Below are positions 36,614 through 64,000 of a stretch of DNA of 64,000 nucleotides, one piece after another. Origin of the DNA: Uloborus plumipes (Eukaryota > Arthropoda > Arachnida > Araneae > Uloboridae). Position numbers and translations under genes: made by a program. The stretch spans positions 16,153-80,152 of the forward strand of contig JAXGGA010005222.1 in assembly GCA_038373865.1 (NCBI GenBank), in the 5' to 3' direction. The notes beneath the pieces were generated by a model. That model was not told the origin of the DNA. It searched no databases and was given only the letters and a program-made list of their open reading frames with translations. Numbering within the stretch: position 1 is the first letter of the stretch; the number at the start of each line of letters is the position of its first letter.

Positions 36614-37077
36614 CATAGGCGGCTGGTGACCGATAAAGTGGGGAGGGGGGGGAGTCAAAAGAAATATATTTGTGTCCGTGAGTGTGGGGGGGGGGGTAGA
36701 AGGCAGCATTTCTGAAAGGGTTTCTTTGTAAAATTTGGCCATATTTTTGTATTTTAACATTTTTGGTTAAATGATCTCTAAAAAGTGCGGAATATGGTCA
36801 GAAAAAAATCAACCAGGCCAAAAATGGCTAACATAGACATTCATTCTTACGATTAAAAATTCCATTGTTATTAATGACATAATATGAAAAAAGTTGGAAT
36901 TTTCATCTTGTTTTTGGAATTTTCAGTTTTTATTTTGGTGAAATAAATTAATCCACTCAGCGAAAAATCGTTTTTCACTCGTCGATCACTACCTTTTAAA
37001 TCTGAAAAGTGAGGGGACAAAGGGCTCTTTACTTTGGGAACTGAGGGGGCAGTCGTCACTTGTACGAGCCGCCTATG
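36614..37077. mobile_element. hAT-like MITE, 464 bp, TSD AGTYCACA
   Basis: Begins CATAGGCGGCTGGTGACC and ends GTACGAGCCGCCTATG. The flanks AGTCCACA (36606-36613) and AGTTCACA (37078-37085) differ by one base, suggesting an older insertion than those with perfect duplications. The terminus is related to the CATAGGCGTAGCG end of 19281-21458. Confidence 0.75.
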
Positions 37078-38859
37078 AGTTCACATCTACCTGTAGCTAA
37101 TTCTAGATTCATTACAGCAGTATAAACCAGTTAATTGAATCAGTGGTTATTTAAATTTTAAATTAACTACTTTGATGAATCAAATCGCCAAAAGCAGAAC
37201 AAAATTCAGTTTATTGCATCAAAACTTGTTTAGAACAAATGTGAGATCATTGGCGGCGACTGCCTCCGCACTTTTTTTTTATCATAAAAGATTGCCCAAA
37301 CGTTTCTGAGATTTTAATTTCAGAAACGTTCCTCTCTACGAGATCAAACGAATCTTTATATCACCGAAGAAACCATGAAATTGCAATTTTTAGACTTCAG
37401 TTTCAAATTTTTCGAGGGAGAATCCCCGAACACTCTCCCTTCTTCCCTTTACTTCAAAGGTTCGGTACTAATACTAAGACTCCAGTTTCGGATTTGTTTT
37501 TTCTGAGAAGACATCCCCCCTCCCCCCTCTAATCCTAACATCTGTCAAAAGCTATATGTAAATGTGTAAAATTGCGTTTTTAATACTCCAATTTAGAAAA
37601 AAATCTGGAAGTCTCCCGAACCTTCCACTAAATTCACCAAAGGAAATCTAAAATTGAATTTTTAGGACTTTGTCAATTCAAAACCTTTTTTGCATTTAGT
37701 GCTATTTGTAGACAAATATATAAAAACATTTCTTCTCTTCAGACATTCATGAATAAGTTATTAAAAATGTCAACTTTTAGGGACTCAAATCTGCACTGAT
37801 ACTGCTTTCCATGCGAAAAATATCCTGCTAAACTATGGAGAAAATATCTGAACCCCCTCCCTCCCCTAAAATTTCGCATATTGGCGCCCATACCCCTGGA
37901 GTTAGTATAATAAAGCCAAGGGAAAAAAGTGTTAAAAAATGAAATGTATCTACTAATTAACTTTCTCTACTCCATTTTTGTATGCTCGTATATTTTTTCT
38001 TTCTTTAAAAGACGGATGGGGAAATTCGTTGTCCAAAATGCATTGTTTTATAACTCTAAAGGTAAAATCAATGCAGATAAAAATAGAAATTTTTTTAAAT
38101 TAATAAAGTTTTAGTAAGTCATTCATTAACGACTAGTGTTGAAATTGTTTTGAATAATATTTATGCTCTGACTAAAAAAAAAGGACAATAACAATGTCGA
38201 AAGGGGCTAGGAGCCCCCAATCTTCCCCCTTATGGGCTCCCATGCAGTAACAAAAGCCTTCAGAAATGAAATGTATCTATAAACATTACTCTCTCTCTCT
38301 CTCTGTCTACACTTCTCTTTTTGTACAAATGCTCGCAATGATCATCAAGATCGCGCATTTGCAGCAGGATAATGTTTCACCCGCCCATATCTCAGTTGTT
38401 CTGCGCAAGGTCAGCCGCGCTATCCTTTTATTCCGTTCTTTTGTCGAAACGGATCTCAAGCATTCCGTGAAGGTCTTCCTTCCTCCTCATGAATGGAATA
38501 AAGTTATTATAATATACTACGTGAAGCCCGAAACCATGCTTGGATTTGGAGGTGTGCCTCTCACGTGATAAGGATACCATCCTTCTATATGAAAGAGGCG
38601 GCCAACTTGACTGATTTCGATCAACTTTAAGTGTCAGTGGCGAAATTTTCCATGGAGTGGGGTGCAGTGGCGTTTCCAGAAGATCGTTTTGGGAGGGGAG
38701 GATGATTAGTGTTTTCCGTAGGGGGGTCGTTATGTAATGGGAGTTGCCTAATTAAGTAAATTACAAAAAAAAAAAAAAAAAAATTCGACAGTTTGAACTC
38801 AAATTATGTTTTTCGCAATGACGAATTGCGATTGGTGTGTGGCGTACCTCCGAGAGCAC

Positions 38860-39150
38860 ATAACCGAACTTTGCACCCGAGCCTTAAAGCTCTGTTGGTT
38901 GACTGGTTGAAGTAATTTTCCATCACAATCGTCCATGGTTCAAACCCCTGGAGGGCCATACATCCGTACACCACATACTGGTGACCCGGCAACTCTGTAG
39001 ATGGACACACTACTGCCGGTACCACGTCATGCAATCCTGCATGGTGAAGGAGCAAAGGCTGTTTAGACGCGAAATGTTGGCAGACTGCCGATTTGAAAGA
39101 GGGACTACGCGGCGTTCGAGGTCCAAAAAGAAAACCCTTTGCAATTTGTC
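38860..39150 (+). mobile_element. tRNA-derived SINE, second family
   Basis: A B-box-like GGTTCAAACCC lies at about 38938-38948, preceded by a TTGGTTGACTGGTTGAAG segment in the A-box position; the body then runs to GAGGTCCAAAAAGAAAACCC. The 3' body is shared with 33010-33190, which supports a family. A full tRNA fold is not evident, so I read it as a SINE. Confidence 0.55.
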
Positions 39151-39199
39151 CTCCCCCCTCCCCAAATGGCTGTATAAGGAGGGAGGGAAGTTTAGCGGC

Positions 39200-40140
39200 T
39201 CTTTCCCCTAAATTTTTCGAAGTTGAAGCCTGAAGGGACGAAATGGAATTCAGGAATTCTTCACGATCACTTTTCGATATCGGAGCTCCGAAACACGATT
39301 TTGGAGGATCTTTAATGATGCCTGGGAAAGAGCGGAAATTTTTTCGGCAATGAAGTTCTAAAAATGAAAGCAGAGACTATCTTTTATGACTTTTGGTCAA
39401 AGCATGGGTTTCAGAATTCTTCGAAACTTGATTTGAAAACGAAGGACATCTCTCAAGGAGTTAGGAGAAGGGTCGGGGATCGGAACTTTAACTCGGAAAG
39501 TTTTCAAAATTCCCAGTCTCGAAGTTTAGATGATCGCTTGATGTTCGGGGCCTTTTCCCCAGAAATTGTTTAAAAAAAAGGAATTTTAAGAGACGCTATT
39601 GTTGGTCAACTTTTGTAGCGTTAAAGGAAACGATGTGATTCAGGAAGTCTCGCTCAACTTTTCAATGCTGAAGCTTACAAAAGACGCAATTTCAGGCAAT
39701 CCTTAATGATGATTCGGGGTAAAGAACTCTCCCTCAGAAAATTTCTGGAATTGATGTTGTAAAAACGCGACTTTACTCCATCTTTAATGACGTTAGGCGA
39801 AAGCAACAGGCTCAGAACTCTTACGTGCAATATGTGTCAATATTGAAGTTCCAAAAACGCAATTTTCAACAATTTTTTGTAATGTTAGAGAAAGAGATTT
39901 TGTGGTTCGTTCCTGGAAAATTTTCGGAACTGAAGACTTTAAAACGGATTGTATAGGGTGACTTTTGTAACGTTAAGGAAAGAGAGGGTTCAAGGAATCT
40001 CTCCAGGCAATTTTTCAAAACTGAAGCTCCAAATGCACAAAATTTCAGACGATCTTCGCTGATAAGAGGGAGAGAGGACTCTTCCCTAGAAATTTTTGGA
40101 GTTAAAGTCCCAAAAACGCTATTAGAGGTGGATTTTTCGA
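39200..40140. repeat. Diverged array of about 110-bp units (reverse orientation)
   Basis: Repeated cores such as GAAATTTTTCGGAACTGAAG, TCCAAAAACGC(A/T)ATTTT and GATCTTTAATGATG recur about every 100-120 bases. This is the reverse complement of the internal array of the hAT-like element 30085-32883. I found no matching pair of ends, so it is probably the inside of a decayed element. It stops about 100 bases before the ANAPC2 polyadenylation signal. Confidence 0.5.
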
Positions 40141-40238
40141 CCCCCTCCCTGTGGATCTGTCACAGCATCTATGCGTAACAGAAATTCAGCTATAGAACAC
40201 ATAGAATAAATAAATAAATTTCACTTAATTGCAAAAAT

Positions 40239-40244
40239 TTTATT
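40239..40244 (-). terminator. ANAPC2 polyadenylation signal AATAAA
   Basis: On the minus strand AATAAA follows the ANAPC2 stop codon by about 30 bases, implying an unusually short 3' UTR of some 50 bases if it is used. Further A/T-rich AATAAA-like runs follow at about 40203-40219 and could serve as alternatives. Confidence 0.6.
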
Positions 40245-40274
40245 AACAATATTAACATGTATTTACAAATAACT

Positions 40275-59451
<19,177 letters not shown>

Positions 59452-59994
59452 CTAAAGCAAATGATAATAATATTAGCACAAATGAGAGATGATCTATAAA
59501 AATTCTCTTCACAATTGAAGGGGCAAGTGGATAAAGGTGATATGTAACAATTTTTTAAATTTCTAGAAAAAGCTTTCAAAAAAAAAAAAAATGTTGCGTT
59601 ATTTTTTTTAAATGGATTTTTCTCAATGGGTAAAACGGGGTCATATTAGCTACCAACCATTTATGTGACTAAAGGGACATGATACTGATGGACTTATCAC
59701 CTTCATCCGTGGTAAAAAGTATGTTAAAAAAATTGTCACATATCATTTATCCACTTGCCCCTTCAATTATAAAACTGAAAAGAAGCCTACACAAACTACT
59801 AAGATATCTTTCAATTCAGATGTTATTCTCAGAAACAAAAAAGGATCATGGTTAAAATCAAGAGGGAGGGATGTTGTGTTAGCAAAAAAATACTCAAATT
59901 CAAATTCCGGTTCTGTCTCCACCTTGTTATTTTCAGACAACAAAACTTTCACCAAGTTTTTACTATCTAATCAATGACAAAAATATTCTCTTTT

Positions 59995-60291
59995 TTACGA
60001 TTTTTGCACTCTAATGTGCACCTTTTCAACTACCCATTGATGAATATCAGTTGGTGTTGGGGGAAAACCTCTGTAGATGGCATTTTGGGTATCAATCAAC
60101 TTTTTAAAGTTAATTTTTTTGTCATTTTGCAGTCGGAATAAAGAGAAATCAGATGGTGCAATATCGGGCGTGTATGGCGAGTGAGAATTTTGAGTCCCGC
60201 TAAGATTAATACTGCCATGAAAAGGTAATGGGGGCGGTTTCTGCAGAGATGAGTTTTTGAGATATTTGAAAAGACTCGTTTTGGATTCCAT
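59995..60291 (-). pseudogene. Mariner-like transposase relic (C-terminal part)
   Basis: The minus-strand frame contains HSPYTPDIAPSDFSLF followed by a region corresponding to the KNFK...N and WVEK-like end of mariner transposases. The segment just before, where the second catalytic aspartate should sit, is not recognisable, and the terminal repeats were not found. It is an old fragment just upstream of ANAPC2 exon A. It may lie in the next ANAPC2 intron or between genes. Confidence 0.65.
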
Positions 60292-60559
60292 ACTAACAAT
60301 TAGGAAATGTTGGGATTTGAAACTTTTTGCTTGCTTTATTTTTTGAGCAAACCAAATTCACAAGTTTGTACAATAAAGCACAGTAAATGACAAAAATGCA
60401 AAAAAAGAAGAAAAACCATTTGTAGATACCGCCCTTTACTTCTTTACTTGCATAAGGCAGAATAGCATTAATTACTAACAGTCAATAATGTTCAGAAAGT
60501 TTAATGCAAGATACAATAGAACTCAGACTAATCAGAATTGCAAATTCTATAGAACTAGT

Positions 60560-63219
60560 GGATATGCCTGGCGTGGCGCGGGTTAAAATGCGAATACGAA
60601 ATCCAATCCCCAGAAGTATTATATATTCGAGGGTAAATACTCATGAAAGAAACATTTCTTAACTATTTGAATTGACAGGAGCCTCAGAAAACCACCCGAA
60701 GCAAAGAAAATATTAAACACAAAATTAGCTATTGAGGGGGAGTTGAGATGAAGCACGAAATAATGATTTTAATGGAGGGAAGCCTTTAAAAAATTAGAGA
60801 TTTTATGTGGAAGTTTCAACTAAAATTGGAATAAGAAAAGAACTACCCGTCAGATTACTTTCTAATTGGTCTCTTGATGTGCCCAGTGAAGGCACAAGCA
60901 CACTGTGAAATTTTTAGTGAAATTCGACGGGTAGTTTTCGAGTCTATAAAGGACATACATAGGCCCATACATAGTGTTCACTCTAGAGGAAAAAAAGGGC
61001 AGGGTGCTGTTGTCTGAAAGGGGCCCTATTTATTGCGAAAGGGGCACTACTTCAACGCGGTGTCGCCCCCTTCCAGAGCTGGGGCACACCCCTTCAAATA
61101 TTGTTGAACTCCCCCCCCCCTTCCAGGAATGTGCCTGTGCCCCTCAAAAAAATTGGATAAATAGCCTTTTAGCTGCAAGTTCAGATTCTTTGAGCCACAT
61201 TTACTGCAATTAAAAATATTCTGATAAGAAATTGAAAATGCATGTGGCAAAAGTATAGGAAATTTAGGGAACAAATGCATAGATAAACATATTGTGGGAG
61301 AATTTAAAGTTCGAAAGATAAACCTCTCATTATTTCTTAAAAATTATTTCTTCTAGAAATAGAAATTATGCCATTAAGTATTTTAGACGATAAAGAAAAT
61401 GGTGAATATCAATTAAATATTTAAAAATAATAACATTTAAAACAAACATTAAATTAAAATATTATATGCTCCTTTGTTTAATTTTAATACTTTGCACAAA
61501 ATCAGTGATAACCAATAAGCAAATAATGACTATCTAACTTGAAAAAATTCATAGACAAGTTTTGGAACACGATAATAATTAAAATGAGAAATAAACATCC
61601 TAATTAAATGTAGCACATATTGAAATAACTTCTAATTGTTAAGAAATTTCAAACATTTACAAGATGCAAAGTATTGAAATCTCAAACACTAGAAGTCTTT
61701 ATTTGCGAAACACGTCTTTAATGTTGTCATGTTTCATAAAATTTATTTTATAATTTTTTGAAAATAAAACATAAAATAACCTTAATTTGAGTAGCATATG
61801 TAAAAAAACTTCCGAGAATCAAATACATTAAAGAATTTAAAAGATGCAAAAGGATTGAAATTTCAAACCCGAGAGGCAATTTTCCGCGAAATAGAGTTCA
61901 TTGTTGACATGGTTTAAAAAAATAAAGTAATTTATTAAAATAAAACACAAAACAAGCTAATATGAAGTCCAAGTGTCTAAAAACCTTCTGATTGTTAAAA
62001 ATATTAAAATATTTACAAGATGCAAAAGGATTGAAATCTCAAACACGGCAGGCATTTTTTTTGCAACGCAAGGGTATTAAGCATACCGAAACATGTAAAA
62101 AAAAAATAGAAAATTGTATTGCTGGACAATTCAATGAATACCTATGGACATCAAGAACTATATTAACTTTCGAAAATTTTTTAAGCACTTGAAAATGATT
62201 TTTTTTTACCAAGTCCAGGAAAATGGCTGATTGACAGGCACTCCTTATTTTTTTTTGAAGTTTAACCATTTCAAGATCGAATCTGCTAATTTTATTATTT
62301 ATTTTATTCAGAATAAAAAAGTCTCATCTTTTTTTTCACATGTTCCAAAAAGTTCAAAAAAAAAAAAAAAAAAAACAAGCATTTACTTGTTATGCAGCAG
62401 ATAATGGCTTTGAGTTTTAAGACTTCGGTTATGACTCATGATGTTCAAACTTTTTTCAATGAATAGTACTAAAAAGGAAGGATTAATATTCAAATAACAA
62501 AGCTTGCCTTTGCTTGAATCTTAATTTATTTCTTGCTCTTTGACTTTCCTTTTTGCAGAAGGCATCTACAAGATCGCATACTTTTCGGCGCACGTGTCGG
62601 TCGCCATTTTTTTATGTAAGTCATGGATAATTGGAGTTTTCTGGGAAATAAGTACTCCTTCTATACTTTTCCTGGAACAGACACCCCTGCCCTACAGGTA
62701 AAAATACTAGGAAGTATTCACCACCCTCCCTCTCTAAGAGTAAATTCTCAGAAGATCAAGAATAGGGCTTAAATGGGGAGGAATGAAACAATGATTTCTC
62801 TGGCTCCCCTTGCCCCCTGACGGATGACAGGACCTTTTTCTACATTGGAAAAAAAAGGGAAAACATGCTCTTTTACTGATAACACTTTCAATTCTTGGAA
62901 TCTTATTAATTCTCTTTGGGGAGCTGATTGCCTTTTCTTCATGAGCCATTTTCAGGGTGCAATTCTGGGGACAAAGACGATGCATGCACGTTTTTTCAAA
63001 AGAAATTGCATCAATATCGCGATCGGCTATACGATGCTTGAGACATCTTGTTTTATATACTGGGCGCAATTTTTCTATTTTTGAAAGGACATGGCGCAGT
63101 TTGAGGATTAAAACTAGGGCAGGGCGCATTTTGCCGATCTGAAAAAGGGCAGGGCGCTGCGCCCTTCAAAAACGGCCTAGCGGGAACACTACCCATACAT
63201 ACATATTCATTTTTATATA
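60560..63219. repeat. Dispersed repeat R, copy 2, split by hAT and abutted by Tc1
   Basis: The segment 60560-60971 followed by 63192-63219 reconstructs the same repeat as 10791-11230, including the shared GACGGGTAGTTTTCGAG block and the CATATTCATTTTTATATA tail. The hAT-like element 60972-63191 separates the two parts, and a Tc1 element interrupts the tail after TATA. Confidence 0.75.
60972..63191. mobile_element. hAT-like element, 2220 bp, TSD CCCATACA
   Basis: Starts TAGTGTTCACTCTAG and ends CTAGCGGGAACACTA, inverted termini close to the general hAT CAGTGTTC end. CCCATACA is exactly duplicated at 60964-60971 and 63192-63199. Subterminal GGGCAGGG(T/C)GC motifs occur on both sides (61000-61015 and several in 63070-63160). 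The interior is A-rich with decayed inverted frames, for example 62734-63129 on the minus strand, which I do not recognise as a transposase. Confidence 0.83.
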
Positions 63220-64000
63220 CACTGAAGTGACAAAAGTCATGGGATAGCAATGTGCAAATTTTCAGATGGCAGTAGCATCGCATAGAACAGGTATAAATGC
63301 GCAGTGCTTTTACAGAGCTTTCATTTCTGTTCAAGTTATTCATGTGAAGAGGTTTTAACGTGATGATGACCGCACGACGTGAATTAACAGACTTTGAACG
63401 CGGAATGTTAGTTGGAGCTAGACGCATGGGTCATGCCATTTCGGAAATCGTTAGAGAATTCAACATTCCCAGATCCACTGTGTCAAGAGTGTGCCGAGAG
63501 TATGAAATTTCAGGCATAACATCCCACCATGGACAGCGCAGTGGTCGACCACCTGCACTTAAAGATCGAGACCGGCGACGTCTGCAAAGAGTCGTAAATT
63601 CTAACAGACAAGCAACACTGCGTCAAATCACCGTAGAAATCAATGTGGGACGTACAATGGACGTGTCTGCTAGAACTGTGCGGAGAAATTTGGATTTCTT
63701 GGGCTATTCCAGCAGAAGACCGACTCGAGTGCCTTTACTGACAGAACGACATCGCTTGCAGCGACTCTCGTGGGCACGTGAGCATATCGGTTGGTCCCTA
63801 GATGAATGGAAAACCGTGGCCTGGTCCGATGAGTCACGATTTCAGCTGGTAAGAGCCGATGGTAGGGTTCGCGTGTGGTGCAGACCCCACGAAGCCATGG
63901 ACCCAAACTGTCAGCAAGGCACTGTTCAAGCTGGTGGTGGCTCCGTAATGGTGTGGGCTGTTTTTTCATGGCATGGACTTGGTCCTCTAGTGCGACTGGA
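63220..64000 (+). mobile_element. Tc1-like transposon, left end and body, cut by window end
   Basis: Begins CACTGAAGTGACAAAAGTCA TGGGATAG, a typical Tc1-type terminus, directly after a TA (63218-63219) in the tail of repeat R. The transposase gene follows about 140 bases inside. The right half lies beyond the window. The uninterrupted relative of the target reads TTTTATATACATAG (11213-11226), which confirms TA insertion. Confidence 0.88.
63363..64000 (+). CDS. Tc1 family transposase, N-terminal 212 residues
   Basis: The frame is open from an ATG-ATG start at 63363 to the window edge with no stop or frameshift. Residues about 1-110 form the paired-type DNA-binding region: the first helix-turn-helix with ISEIVREFNIPRSTVSRV, the GRPP AT-hook-like motif at residues 61-64, and the second helix-turn-helix ending ARTVRRNLDFLGY. 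The catalytic domain begins with VAWSDESRF, where Asp156 is the first catalytic aspartate. GGGSVMVWAVFSWHGLGPL is the conserved block before the second aspartate, which lies outside the window. An intact frame suggests a young, possibly active copy. The first Met (63363) or second (63366) could start translation. Confidence 0.9.
   Translation, partial: MMTARRELTDFERGMLVGARRMGHAISEIVREFNIPRSTVSRVCREYEISGITSHHGQRSGRPPALKDRDRRRLQRVVNSNRQATLRQITVEINVGRTMDVSARTVRRNLDFLGYSSRRPTRVPLLTERHRLQRLSWAREHIGWSLDEWKTVAWSDESRFQLVRADGRVRVWCRPHEAMDPNCQQGTVQAGGGSVMVWAVFSWHGLGPLVRL

Noticed and set aside
38266..38568. 100-codon frame with LQQDNVSPAHIS, resembling the second catalytic block of mariner/Tc1 transposases
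   Set aside because: Only about 12 residues resemble the motif and neither side continues like a transposase; too weak to annotate.
59767..59955. 62-codon reverse frame as an additional upstream ANAPC2 exon
   Set aside because: No similarity to the APC2 N-terminal region can be seen and acceptor and donor sites do not frame it convincingly.

Overview
The window is nuclear DNA from an AT-rich, repeat-dense animal genome. An arthropod is likely, and a chelicerate such as a spider is my best guess. That guess rests on three things: a long-intron animal gene, abundant hAT, Tc1/mariner, pogo and piggyBac-type miniature elements, and a CR1/Jockey-like LINE whose 3' end is a short pentanucleotide/hexanucleotide microsatellite. 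No operons, rRNA genes, CRISPR arrays or prokaryotic signals are present.

One host gene is clearly supported. The 3' two thirds of ANAPC2 (anaphase-promoting complex subunit 2, the cullin-like scaffold of APC/C) lies on the minus strand between 59451 and 40275. I could place eight exons. All splice sites are GT-AG, the phases agree at every junction, and together they give about 522 residues ending in the winged-helix C terminus, with an AATAAA about 30 bases after the stop codon. The 5' exons (roughly 300 residues by comparison with the vertebrate protein) are not recognisable before position 64000 and probably lie beyond the window.

Nearly everything else is mobile DNA and its decay products. 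Twelve elements are bounded by inverted termini and 8-bp target duplications of hAT type: 281-2246, 5088-5334, 11245-15451, 11997-12679, 19281-21458, 22143-22731, 26840-27349, 28142-28448, 30085-32883, 36614-37077, 54341-54510 and 60972-63191. There are also two TTAA-flanked piggyBac-like elements, three pogo/Tigger-like elements (one keeps a short coding tail with a PCNA-box-like motif), several TA-flanked palindromic elements, three copies of one LINE, two tRNA-derived SINE families, a mariner relic and an apparently intact but window-truncated Tc1 transposase at the right edge.

Layout. 1-10 kb: hAT and piggyBac-like elements and a 280-bp repeat array. 10.8-16.2 kb: a nest of hAT, hAT MITE, LINE and a long-TIR element. 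16.3-23.9 kb: CRE-like cluster, SINE, pogo, hAT and piggyBac-like elements. 24-40 kb: further MITEs, a recent 404-bp tandem duplication, a 160-bp tandem array and a second SINE. 40.2-59.5 kb: ANAPC2. Its 11.2-kb penultimate intron holds a 3-kb palindrome, a 12-copy 130-bp array, a 650-bp palindrome set in a TA microsatellite and a LINE copy. 60.5-64 kb: a dispersed repeat split first by a 2.2-kb hAT element and then by a Tc1 element.

I see no gene cluster that looks like an undescribed multi-gene system. The observations most worth following are the long palindrome, the nested-insertion chronologies with exact target duplications, and the sense LINE insertion next to an ANAPC2 splice acceptor.
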